DNA from: Silene conica
Taxonomy: Eukaryota > Streptophyta > Magnoliopsida > Caryophyllales > Caryophyllaceae
Assembly: GCA_029255685.2 (NCBI GenBank)
Contig: CM055318.2
Span: forward strand, 33,096,001 to 33,160,000
Direction of reading: 5' to 3'
Length of the DNA stretch: 64,000 nt
The notes beneath the pieces were generated by a model. The model saw nothing but the letters and a program-made list of their open reading frames with translations. It was not told the DNA's origin and ran no database searches. Position numbers and translations under genes: made by a program. Positions 34,984 to 46,995 of the stretch are shown in pieces. How positions within the stretch are numbered: the first letter of the stretch is position 1; the number at the start of each line of letters is the position of its first letter.

Positions 34984-35553
34984 GTGACAGGAAAACTCAC
35001 GTTTTACATACTATATATAAATCCAGAATAACAATTTTGTCTTCCCAGTTGAGCTCATGAATACAAAAACTAGTCCAAAATCAAGAAAATACTCCCTTTA
35101 AAGAAGTGTTACTCCCTCAAAAATAGTGAATGAATATGCTTATGAATACAAAAAATGAATCCTGCAACCTCTTTGCCTCTACAAGAATCAGAACCAAAAT
35201 CAATATCACCTCATATGCCAAGTTGGTTTGGCCTTTCTTTTGCTGCTCAATCGGGTTGACTTTACAAATTAACTAGCACAAGCTAACTCTGGGAAGAGTC
35301 TTCGTTCTCGGTGTTTGACTAACTCGTGAAGATCTTGTACTATTGAATCAGCTCCTATAGGAATTTAAAACAGAAATAGCTACTGAAAATTCTACTAAAA
35401 GAAGGAATTGAATCCAATTTTGTAGACTGAAAGATACATGTCCTACAATGTAACCATTGAGTATAATAGGAAGTCGACTCGGACAATTAGTAGGAATGTT
35501 ACACCATCTAGATAAAAATAAACTAACCATTTAATAGGAATGTTATAGTGAGA
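34984..35553. other. No gene seen
   Basis: Non-coding interior of the Mutator-like element, downstream of the transposase gene. Confidence 0.4.
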
Positions 35554-37950
35554 TTACTTGTCACAAAGTCGACTCGGACAATTTCTACTATCATGGTGTG
35601 TCATTTCTCCACAAGCACGACATTTCCTTAACGGCTTAACATGCTCCTCCATTGCCTTTTCTTTTTCAGAAATCATCCTTCGTCCAGATCCCTTATTTTT
35701 TGCTTGATTCGGAGGTAGAATATGAGCTTTAGTAGGTATTTTAGCACCAAGAAGTGTCTCGGTTTGAGCTTTATTCCTCTTTGACTTCCCGCCACCGCTT
35801 GAAATCAACAACTTCTCACTGGAACTCTGAAGCAATTCGAATAACTCTTTTTCCTTCTCCTCATCATCCTCCACAAGTGACACTGAAGTGAATACCTCTG
35901 ACCATAACTCACTTATATTTTTTTTGTCTTGTGTCAATTGACGCACAATCAGCTTCTAAAGACGTCCCAACAACATTAAAGATAGGACGAAATGTTGCAC
36001 ACTTACTCCACCTGCCCAATAGATATTCACAAGGTATTTCATCAAAGCCCTTGTTATGCAACACCCATAAACAATGTCTACAAAGTACCCTAAGTCTCTG
36101 AAACCTCTTGCATGAACACACACAAGTTTTGCTAGTTAAATCAACAACATAGACTTTCTTTCTTTCACGATCCATTACAAATAAAAACTCCAAGTCATTT
36201 TCTTTTGTGCCTTTGTTGTCTTCATTACAAGAGTAACAAGCACCTTTCAACTCTTCCTGAAATTCATAAAACACGGTTGGTGTGTAAAATTCAGCACACT
36301 TCTTTTTTATAGAAAGGGGGAGTCGACACGATAGGAGATGTGATTTTAGAATCAACAGTTAACTTAGAATGCTTCCAGCGTTGAGCATCCATTGCAGACT
36401 GGAATCGCATCCAAAACTCAACAAGTGTTAGGTTAGGGTTTGTAAAGTTGCCAAAGAAACTATTCTTAGATTTCGGCCTCGAAGTTGTCCGTATAATCCC
36501 ACCCATATAAGTGTCTCGAAAATATGCAGGAATCCATGTTTTGCGGTCCTTAAACATGGATGTCAGCCACTCATTTGCAGACAAATCATAGTTTTCAATA
36601 ATTGTCAACCAACTCGACTCAAATTCAGTTGGCTCAATATCTTCATTCCAAACTATAGAACTTATTTCTTTCAGAAATCGGTGTCTTGGTAAATGGTTGA
36701 ACCAACCTTCTCAGGCAATTTTTTCATGATATACCACATATAGAATCTATGTTGTGTTTTTCCTGCAAACACATTTTTTCACCCCAGCTTTGATGCCTAA
36801 ACATTGGTCAGTAATTAGTGTAACAGGATAACAATAACCCATTGCCTTCATAAAACATTCGAAAAGCCAGGTAAAAGACTCTTCATTCTCTTTCATTATC
36901 AAACCTGCCCCAAAAGTGACACATCTTTTATGGTTGTCAACCCCAGTAAAAGGACAAAACACCATACGATATTCACTAAAATCGAATGTGGTGTCAAAAG
37001 AGACAGAATCACCAAAAAGTGCATAGTTCTTAATCCCAATTGAGTCAGCCCAAAAAACCTTAGTGAGTCTTTTATCATCATCAACATCAAAGTCAAAATA
37101 AAACGAGGGACACCTAGCTCTTTTTTGCATAAAGCCCTCTATCAACATTTCTGCATCATACTCTTTGATATATTTCTTTACATCCCTTGAAAAATTCTTA
37201 AAATCTCCTAAGAATGCCCCTGAATTTTTGTATCCCCTAACATACTCTTTGAACATACGAAATGTCTTGACATGCCCCTGGTTAACACGAGAGTTATCCG
37301 TTATCATTTTCTTATGTACCAGGTGGAGCTCCCTACATGATTTTAGGTGAAGTATTGTGGCTAGACTTACCATTACATGTGAGTACGCCTCAATAAATTC
37401 ATACACCACATATTCACCAGATGGAAGCCTCATAAAATTAATTCTTGCAGGACACCCAACTCTTGTTAATACCCCCCTTTTTTTCCCTTCGTGATTGCTA
37501 TCACCTTGCTTGTTACACAGACAACGCTTGTGTGTAATAACTCCATTGACCAATTTGTGTAATAACTCTCTTGTTAATACTCTTCGTAGAATTTCAACGC
37601 CTGCTCTAAGTTCTCAAAGTTCTTTCCAACATATGGTTTAAGATTTTCTGAACAATGAGGCACTCCGTCGCGACTAGCAACAAATTCCATGCTTTCAGGA
37701 CTAGCAACAACTTCCAGGCTTTCAGGACCTGAACAAAAAAATTAACAACAATTACTTATAAGCTATCATCTTCGCCATACTAGCAAAATGCAATCAATAA
37801 CGAAATTATATTACCTGTCACATTATTGACTAATAATTGGTCTGGACTATTATCTCCTTCTATATTTGTTGAAGAAGTAATTTCAGTACTATCACCACCA
37901 ATAGCATCACCAATAAAGGCAACAATAGCATCACCTTCGGCACCCGGCAT
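35554..37950 (-). pseudogene. FAR1/MURA-type Mutator-like transposase, frameshifted
   Basis: Minus strand. Exon 1 37950-37815 (starts MPGAEGDAIV) ends at a GT donor. Exon 2 starts at 37728 with a duplicated VLESLEVV-like segment, then the FAR1 DNA-binding region (FYEEY near 37590; CNKQGDSNHEGKKRG; GCPARI). The catalytic region follows (FDTTFDFSEYRMVFCPFTGV; ESFTWLFECFMKAMGY; LITDQ) at about 37000-36760. The SWIM zinc finger is CVCSCKRFQRLRVLCRHC (about 36124-36071), and a CX2CX4HX5C knuckle lies near 35620-35570. Such proteins cut and move Mutator-like elements; domesticated relatives are FAR1/FHY3 transcription factors. At least three frame changes (about 36750, 36350 and 35930) plus one upstream break the gene. 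Confidence 0.8.
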
Positions 37951-38107
37951 TGTTTAATTATCACATAACTCGTTTCACTCCAACATGATTCGTTTTGTCA
38001 GTAGCAGCTGTAGCACGAAGTGGTATAACTAAGAAAAACAATCTAAACCAAAACTAAGCATCACACCAACACATAAAGCCATTTTGATTCTCGTAAAGTA
38101 ATAACAA

Positions 38108-38580
38108 TTTGATGTGCCTAAATAGGAATTTGATGCACATAAACTAGAATTTCATGCACATAAACAAGAATTTGATGCACATAAACAGTCTCCAGTGTCC
38201 TGATTTCAAGAAATTTTAAGAAATTTAGCTGATCTCAATTAGGCCAATCTCATTCACAAAATTGTAATTTGATGGCACCTGAACATGAATTTGATGCACA
38301 TAAATAGGTATTAAATGCACATAACATTCTATATTTAAATTTGTATGTTTGAAAATCGGCATGTGTTATATTAAAATGAACCCAACTATAAGGCATTAGT
38401 ATCATAGGAATTAATATCTATCACGTTTTATTGCTCTACATGAAATCATCATCAGTATCTTTCTATTGTGTATAATTATACAGTTGAATTTAAAATTTCA
38501 TGCATAAAACAACAATTTGATGCACAAAAACAACATTTTGATGCACAAAAACAACAATTTTATGCACATAAACCGATTCC
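38108..38580 (-). repeat. Reverse-oriented TTGATGCACATAAA motifs
   Basis: At least eight TTGATGCACATAAA / TTTCATGCACAT motifs, the reverse complement of the GTGCATGAAA type near the left end. Inverted subterminal placement is what transposase-binding repeats show. Confidence 0.75.
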
Positions 38581-38898
38581 CTAAACCTATTTTCACATTT
38601 TTCCCAATTAAATTGACAAAACCCTAAATTTAGAACCATAATTTATCAAACCAAAAATTTAATCGATGAATCAAACCCTAATTTCATGGTGAATAGTGAA
38701 GGTGGAAGCATTGAGAGTGGAAGAGAGAGAAAGTCAGATGAGAGAGAACATAAATTTAGCAAATGAAAAAAATTGTCAGGTTTGGGGGTAAGTGTGATTG
38801 ATTTCCGTGTAATTTGGGTAATTAGTCAGCTTTGTTTTAATCCAATTGTTAATTGGTTCTCACAGTTCTCACCGTAAGTTGGTTCTCACCGGAACCCG

Positions 38899-38901
<3 letters not shown>

Positions 38902-38938
<37 letters not shown>
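38902..38938. repeat. (TA)n microsatellite
   Basis: Shared border between the large Mutator-like element and foldback element B. Confidence 0.95.
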
Positions 38939-40462
<1,524 letters not shown>

Positions 40463-40482
40463 ATGGCCGAGATCTTCCCTTT

Positions 40483-40836
40483 TCATGGATCCGTGTCTTC
40501 CCAGATGCTCCAATATCGTGCTGCCACGTGTCGATTAATCAAAATTGTAATTTCTCTTGGTTTGAACGTAGCCCCCATGTTGGCCAGCGCATCAGCTTCG
40601 ACATTCTGGCCCCTGGGTACTTGTTTTAGCTCGAAGGTGGTGAATTCCGCTTTCAGCTCCCTGGCCACTTTGAGGTAGGCTATCATTCTTGGGTCCTTGG
40701 CTTCGTATTCGTCATTGACGTGATTCATGATGAGCTGTGAATCGTCGTACACTTGCAGGTGCCTGATTTTCATTCCTTGAGGCGAGCGCAACACCATGCC
40801 TACTCCTGCTCCTTTTTTGTTTGAGGCACCATCCAC
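40483..40836 (-). pseudogene. Second (archaeal-type) RNase H remnant of the Tat element
   Basis: 117 codons. Begins MDGASNKKGAGVGMVLRSP (first catalytic Asp), then jumps to VYDDSQLIMNHV (DSQ Asp) and later VEADALANMGA. The usual TNNEAEYEAL block with the catalytic Glu, normally between the first two, is missing: roughly 30 residues are deleted in frame. The enzyme would be inactive. Confidence 0.7.
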
Positions 40837-40902
40837 GTATAGTGTCCAACATCTTTCTGCTGAGTCCGCTTCTGGAGGCAGGATATCTATTTCAGCCTCC
40901 TT

Positions 40903-41460
40903 CTAGAGCCTTGGGCTAAAATCATAAACAACATCTGCAAGAGCTTGTGACTTTATTGCAGTACGAGTTTCAAATTTCAAATCATAGCCACTCAAATGTA
41001 CTGACCACTTAGCCATTCTCCCTGACAATTCCGGTTTTCCTAATATGGATTTTAACGGGTAATTTGTTAGGACCGAAATTGTATGGGACTCAAAGTAAGG
41101 TCTTAGTTTGTAGGACGCTGTTACCAAAGCTAAAACAATTTTTTCTAGAGCGGAATACCTGGTCTCTACAGGCAGCAGAGACTTACTGATACAGTATACT
41201 GGGTGCTGGGACCATTCATACTCCCTTACCAGAACTGCACTGGCTGCTGCTTCGGTCACGGATAGATATATGTAGAGTTTTTCTCCAGGTTCTGGCTTGG
41301 AAAGAAGAGGAGGGATGGTGAGGTACTACTTCAGGCTCCTAAAGGCCTCATCATGCTCCTCCGTCCATTCAAACTTCTTGATTTGCGCAGTATGTCGTAG
41401 AAGAGCTTGCATCTCTCAGAAGACCTGGATATGAACCTGTTGAGGGCGACCACTCTCCCA
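40903..41460 (-). pseudogene. RT C-terminal end and RNase H of the Tat element
   Basis: 41259-40903 encodes SKSLLPVETRYSALEKIVLAL and ILGKPELSGRMAKWSVHLSGYD, classic Gypsy RNase H blocks. Upstream, at about 41460-41260, VALNRFISRS and KKFEWTEEHDEAF-like blocks from the RT end are readable with frame breaks. The RT catalytic core is absent. Confidence 0.75.
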
Positions 41461-42002
41461 GAATTTTCTTTACTATGCAATTCCCTATGGATAGGGTGAT
41501 GATTAATGCATCGTCGTGATACTCTATGTCTCCCTTTGCATCGGTTTCATCAAAGCTGACTGTTGGGAGATCCCGGGTGCTGATTTTACAGGAGAACTCC
41601 GGTTTATCTCATTTTGACTTCGTGGCATATCTCTTTGCTGCTGAGTAGGTCAGCCCACATTGCTCTGATCCTCCCGTGATCACATTAATAATTTGTGTGC
41701 AAATATGAGGGATAGAAGATTGAACCTGACTTGCTGAGTGGACCTTGGTCCCCTTAACCAGTAGGTGGTTTAGGTTTCCTTGGTCGTACTGATACTTAAC
41801 CTCTTTCCTCAAGGTGATGCAATCTTCCGTAATGTGGCCTATGTTTTCTTCGTGAAAATCGCACCTTAAGCTGGTGTATCTGTTGTCTTTTCCTCTTTCT
41901 TCCGCCCTTTTCTTTACCATTTCACCTTTTCTCCCAGATGTTTCAGGGCTTTGATTATTCCTGCAAGATTGACAGAGAAACCATACTCTTTTACCTTGGG
42001 AG
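41461..42002 (-). pseudogene. Gag C-terminus with zinc knuckle and protease start (Tat element)
   Basis: 41920-41609 carries CDFHEENIGHITEDCITLRKEV, the Tat-type zinc-binding motif. About 41600-41461 reads into the protease (DDALIITLSIGNCIVKKIL) and stops just before where the catalytic DNGSS would be, jumping to RT. The protease active site has been deleted. Confidence 0.65.
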
Positions 42003-42564
42003 TAGAGCTGTCCAAATGCGGGTTTGGGCCGAACATGGGCTGGGTTGAAAGGGAAGAGTATGCCCTAAAAGACTTTAGCGGGCGGGTTGGGCCAAAATAG
42101 AGGGCCACTTCTCCTTGCCCTTACCCGCCCAGCTGCTAAATTTGGGCAGCCCGTGGGCTTCCGTGCTCGTATTTTTTTGCTAGCTTCTGAGAAATAATTA
42201 ATTAAGTAATTAATAATGCGATAAACTTGTAAAGCCGATATTGAATTATGTTACTATTTCTTAACATCAATACACAAAAAAGCAGAACGGCTAACTTGGT
42301 CATATGAATATTAAGTTCCAAAATCCAAATAAGAGTAAAAACTAAACAAAATTAATTATATATTAATTGTTCATATTACTTTATTGGGCCGGATGGGTCA
42401 GCCTGTTTTGCATTTCTCATGTCCGTGGCCGGCCAATTTACTAAAATGGGCTGGGCTGGGTTAGCCCCTGACCCATTTTTTTCAGAAAACTGATGTCCAA
42501 ACCTGGTAAAAATTTGGGCCGGATGGACCGGGTTTTCGGACGGTACCGCCCATGAACAACTCTA
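42003..42564. mobile_element. hAT-type MITE, 562 bp
   Basis: 8-bp target duplication CTTGGGAG at 41995-42002 and 42565-42572. Inverted ends TAGAGCTGTCCA and (inverted) TAGAGTTGTTCA. GGGCCG-rich subterminal parts, non-coding. It sits inside the Tat gag. Confidence 0.9.
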
Positions 42565-42572
42565 CTTGGGAG

Positions 42573-43728
42573 GCAGGTTTGGATCATTCTTCCAGCTTTT
42601 TCCTCCTGAAATCTTATTGACCGGCCTGCTGTAAGGTTTGGCTCTCTCGCTCTTTTTCACCGTTGCTTTCCTGGAGGTAGACTCAATGCGTTGGCTAGTC
42701 TTCTAGGTCCTGGATCCTCTTCCAGGCGTACGACATCCAGGGCTTTCTGTTGCACCTGGGCAAAGTTCGTGCATGTCCATTTGGTCCGATCCTTGTACAG
42801 ATCTGAACCCTCTGGTAACCCTCAGCGGAAAGCGTGGATGGCGGTAGCCACATCGCACTTTGGTATTGACACCATTTCATTGTTGAATCTGGCCAGGTAG
42901 TCTCTTGTTGGTTCTGCATCGCCTTGGATGATACGGTACAGGTCACTCGTCCGCTTTTCTGGTTTTCGGCTACTGGTGAATTGTTGATTAAAGGCGTTCA
43001 CCAATTCGGCAAAGCTAGAGATGCTTTCATTAGGCATGCTGACGAGCCATTGTAAAGCTGCTCCCGAAAGTGTTGATCCAAACCCTTTACACATGCAGGC
43101 TTTCTTCAAGGGCCCAGAAGTTGTTATCACCATCATCTTCTGCTTGTATTGATTGACATGGTCTATGGGATCAGTTGTTCCGTCGTAGTGCGTCATTGTT
43201 GGTGGAGTGAGCCTTTTCGGCACGACAATCGAAACGATGTTGCTTGTAAAGGCTGAGTCCGCATAGCTGTCTTGCGCTGCTTTCTTCAGAGGGCGAGGTA
43301 CTCCTGGTATGCGTTAAACGAGGTCCCACAGTTCCTTGTATTGCTACTCCCACACGCTGGGTACAGGAGTGGCAGTGTCTAGAGGCAGGGATCCACATCC
43401 AGTTGCTCTTGGGACCTGACTGGCTAGCGGAACTGGGCTGGCGTACTAAGATGTGTGGACGATGGAAGGCGTCTGTTGGATGCTGCCTCCTGCTACCCCA
43501 TCCCTTCCCCCATCCCTTCTGTTGGGCTGCTGGCTGAAGCATGGCACCGTTGACGATCCTGACCGCCACTCAGGTGTTTGTTGATGTGAGCGTCCTGCAG
43601 GGCATAAGAAGTCAGTGTTTGTACGTTGCATTCTTCCGATATCGTTACCTGGACGCACGATGGTGCGGGGGCGAGTTGTAAGATAGGAATCCCGGCCTGC
43701 TGGGTGTTATCACTTCTGGAGGCGTCAT
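42573..43728 (-). pseudogene. Gag N-terminal part of the Tat element
   Basis: Start ATG 43728-43726 (MTPPEVITPSRPGF), then several frames. The core is at 43223-42822: YDGTTDPIDHVNQYKQKM ... AALQWLVSMP ... FNQQFTSSRKPEKRTSDLYRI, the Retrotrans_gag domain. Frame changes near 43660, 43450 and 43200 break it. Confidence 0.75.
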
Positions 43729-44191
43729 TGATGAGTCATATTCCTATACACTTTTATGTCTCCCTTTTAGTTGTTTTGAGATGATTCTTGTGCTAAATTG
43801 TGTCATTTATATACTATTTATATTAGAATGTCTATACTTCCGCCTTTCGGTGTTTAATGCAGGATTGATGCATTTATGGAGCAAAATATGGATTGGAGCA
43901 CCGCGGACCCGACATGAAAGAACACACGTAGCACGGCACGAGGATCTAGGAAGGAATAGCTAAGGAGATTATCGAAGGCAAGCACAAAGAAGAGCTCCAT
44001 ATAACTAGTACCTACTTTGGAGAGCCATATCTCGAGTTCTACACATGATAATCATATGATTCTAACTGGAGGTGAAAGCTCATCCTCTTAGCTTTCCAAC
44101 GCCACGAAAATCACTTGATTTGGACAAGTAACGAAGAATTGGCGGCCGTTTGAAGTTCAGTGCGCGAAGCAGAAATTACGCGCTGAGAGCA

Positions 44192-44264
44192 CTCGATCGA
44201 GTGCCTTGAGTGCTCGATCGAGTGCCTTGAGTGCTCGATCGAGTGCCTTGAGAGCTCGATCGAG
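44192..44264. repeat. TCGRYCGA site array 5 (4 sites, LTR promoter)
   Basis: CTCGATCGAG at 44192, 44213, 44234 and 44255: exactly 21-bp spacing throughout. The first copy is a 16-bp perfect palindrome (GCACTCGATCGAGTGC). Confidence 0.95.
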
Positions 44265-44310
44265 TGATTTAATTCACCCCGAGTTTCCATAAATTGTTTA
44301 AGTAGTTTAC

Positions 44311-44318
44311 TATAAATA
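44311..44318 (+). promoter_or_regulatory. TATA box of the element 2 LTR
   Basis: TATAAATA in a plant-like context; the R region would start about 30 bp downstream. Confidence 0.7.
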
Positions 44319-45151
44319 AAGGCTTCGCAGCCTATTGTTAGATACACTTTTATTACTCTAAAAACCCTAATTATTACTAGTAGCTCTCTAGATTATTATT
44401 TAGCAATTGCCTTCGGATCTTGTTCTCCTATTTACGGTATTTAATCACAATCTCTACTTTATTGTTCTTCAATTATTCTTGTTCTTAGTTTATTGCTTTA
44501 TTAATTATGTTTTCAATCAATATTGTTGTAGTTAGATCTCAAGCCATGCGTAGCTAATTTATTTGTCTAGGGTGAAAAGGGATCTAGGTGATTAGATGGG
44601 GGAATCAAACTTTAATGATGTTTAATTGTTAAACTGCTTATTATTATTGTTCTATTGTTGTTTTAAATCTGATTAATTAATTACTGGCCAGGATTAGTTA
44701 ATTAGTCTCGCAAATTAGTCTTAGATCCGACCGTAGACTAAGACCAAGATAGGCCACAACAATTGAATAGGCTGACCTAATTATAGCGACCGCATGTTAG
44801 GTTTAGATCTAAAGATTATATGAATACCGACCGGACATATGATCTTAAATAATAATCTTGCCCAATTAAATTAGTTAAATCCTATTCCCCTGGATAATTG
44901 CCTATGTGAACTTGATCCCTAGATCTTTCCTAATACTTGTTTACATCTTTATTTACTTATTTCGCAATTAGTTTGTTAGACAACAAAAACAATCAAAACA
45001 ACCCAATTGTTACTTTAAGACTTATTTAATTTAGCAAACAATTTATTACCGCCTCCCTGTGGATTCGATACCTTTCTTACCGCTAGCTATTAGTTAGTAG
45101 TATCCTAAGGATTACTTTGATTTAGGATGACGACTTTACCCTTATCAAATT

Positions 45152-45169
45152 TGGCGCCGTTGCCGGGGA
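45152..45169 (+). other. Primer-binding site (tRNA-Asp type)
   Basis: TGGCGCCGTTGCCGGGGA, the Athila-type primer-binding site, three to four bases after the LTR end. Confidence 0.85.
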
Positions 45170-45270
45170 GGTAACAATTTATTTGTTTGTTACTTGTTTA
45201 ATTTGTCTTTTGTCTCAGGGAACTCCAGTTCTTTGGGACTGTTTTTACGCTTTTCTTGTTAGTAACTTGT

Positions 45271-46995
45271 ATGCCCAGGTCAACTCGGTCCGAGATTGTT
45301 GCTTTTGATCCTGAACCAGAGAAGACTTTTTGTTACATAAGGAATTTTAATAGAGAAGTGGGTCAAGTAGAAGACTTGAGTATACTTGACCGGATTGAGC
45401 CTTTAATTACCTCGGAAAACTAATCCTCTAAAGAGGACGATATTATTTCTGAAAACTTCGTCGCTACACCAAAGATGGCTGCACCCAATACAACTACCTT
45501 GGCAAGCTACAACGAGCCTACTTTGGCTTCTATTCCAACAGGATTTATACCGCCTCCTACTGATGCTGAGGAGAAGCCTTTTGACATCAAGCCTTCTTAT
45601 CTTGCGTTGGTAGAGCGGAATATGTTTGGAGGTAGATCCGGGGAAGATCCTGCGAAACATATGGATAAGTTTGTCACTTATTGCAGCTCCATTCCTCTAC
45701 CAACAGGAGTGACCTATGATCAGGTCAAGTACCGACTTTTCCCTTTTTCTTTACAAGATGATGCTAGCGAATGGTTACGCGAGTTGGATTTGACTGCTCA
45801 TGGCATTACTGATTGGAATTCCCTAGCTCTTGCATTCTACAAGAGATATTTTCCCCCACAAAAGACAAACAATCTCAGGAATCAGATTACTAACTTCAAG
45901 CAAGGAGGTAATGAAGATTTTAATGAGGCATGGGTACGTTTCAAAAGATTGGTTCGGGCAGTTCCTCACCATGGGTTTCAAAAGTGGTTTCTTTGTAACC
46001 AGTTTTACAACGGGTTATTCGATGATCATAGAGCTCTTTTGGATTCTTCTGCTAACGGAAGATTTAAAAATAACACCACTGATGATGATACAGCTTATAA
46101 ATTGATCGATGATATGGCTACTCATACTGCCGAATATGGAAATCCAAGAGGCTCTGCAAGAGGAAGTGGTACAGATAGTGCCGTCGCAGCAAAGCTAGAA
46201 GCTTTGAATGCTAAGTTTGCACAAATGCAAACAACACAAGCTTTGGGTGCACCACACCAGGTTAATATGGTTCAACAAGGGGAAGTAATTCTCTGCGGAA
46301 AATGTGGTATAAAGGGTCATATTGCTGATGAGTGTATAAGTCCTATGGAACAAGTACTTGTTTTCCAATCCTACAAGCAAGCTAATCCTTTTTCTAACAC
46401 TTACAATGAGAGGACAAGGGAACATCCCTTTCTTCAGTGGTCGAGCCAGAATGTACAAAATCCTACCCCACCTCAGCAACAACCGAATTCAAACTATGTG
46501 ATTCCTCAGAACCGCGGTCAACAAGGAAACTATAGACAGAATCAAGGAGGTCCTCAGTTTAACAATCAGCGCCAACAACAGTTCCAACCTTTGGTGCCAC
46601 CTCCTCCTCCACCAGATTCAAATAATGATATGTCAGAGATCAAAGCTATGTTGCAGCAGAGCCTTAAAGCTCAGATGGAGCAAAAGGCACAGATTACTCA
46701 GATACTGGCTCACAATAAGATATTGGACACTCAAGTTGCCCAACTAGCAAGCCAAAATACAAATAGGCAGCCCGGAAACCTTCCTCCCCAAGGACAACAA
46801 GCTCATGAGCAAGTTCATGCTATTCATTTAAGGAGTGGTACTTCTTATAAAGAGCCAGAGATACCCAAAGATGATAGTCAAGTGTCTTATGTTTTTCCTA
46901 AAGGTTTAGGGCATCTCTCTTTCAGTGATGATGAAGAAGAAGAAAAGGAATTAAAGAAAGATCGTATACATGAGAAAAACGAAAAAGAAAAATGA
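45271..46995 (+). pseudogene. Gag of element 2 with one internal stop
   Basis: Frame opens at ATG 45271 (MPRSTRSEIVAFDPEPEK), meets TAA at 45421-45423, and continues in the same frame from 45424 with a long open stretch (ATG at 45475) to TGA at 46993-46995. The Retrotrans_gag core is EWLRELDLTAHGITDWNSLA ... FYKRYFPPQKTNNLRNQI ... FLCNQFYNGL (about residues 170-250 from 45271). The zinc knuckle CGKCGIKGHIADEC is at about 46294-46335. A Gln/Pro-rich region follows. Gag would form the particle and bind the RNA. The TAA may have inactivated the first 50 codons, or translation may restart at 45475. Confidence 0.85.

Larger units (their letters stand above)
29373..38903. mobile_element. Mutator-like element with transposase and Ulp1-type protease relics
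   Basis: Outer ends carry GGTGAGAACC repeats in inverted orientation (29375; about 38873-38893) and each abuts a (TA)n tract. Inside are a FAR1/MURA-type transposase on the minus strand, one Ulp1-like protease relic on each strand, and GTGCATGAAA-type motifs, plus-oriented on the left and reversed on the right. Mutator-like elements carrying Ulp1 domains are known in melon, Arabidopsis and rice. The boundaries could instead be several nested members of one family. Confidence 0.5.
40463..43728 (-). mobile_element. Tat-lineage Gypsy retrotransposon, internally deleted
   Basis: Minus-strand order: gag, zinc knuckle, start of protease, a junction near 41461, the last part of RT, RNase H, then a second archaeal-type RNase H. 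The double RNase H marks the Tat/Ogre lineage. The right edge coincides with the gag start codon (43726-43728), where element 2 is inserted. A hAT MITE splits gag. Confidence 0.8.
43729..45147 (+). repeat. 5' LTR of element 2 (1419 bp)
   Basis: Starts TGATGAGTCATATTCC and ends CCCTTATCA, three bases before the primer-binding site. TATA box TATAAATA at 44311. Array 5 of TCGRYCGA sites lies 47-119 bp upstream of the TATA box. Confidence 0.85.
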
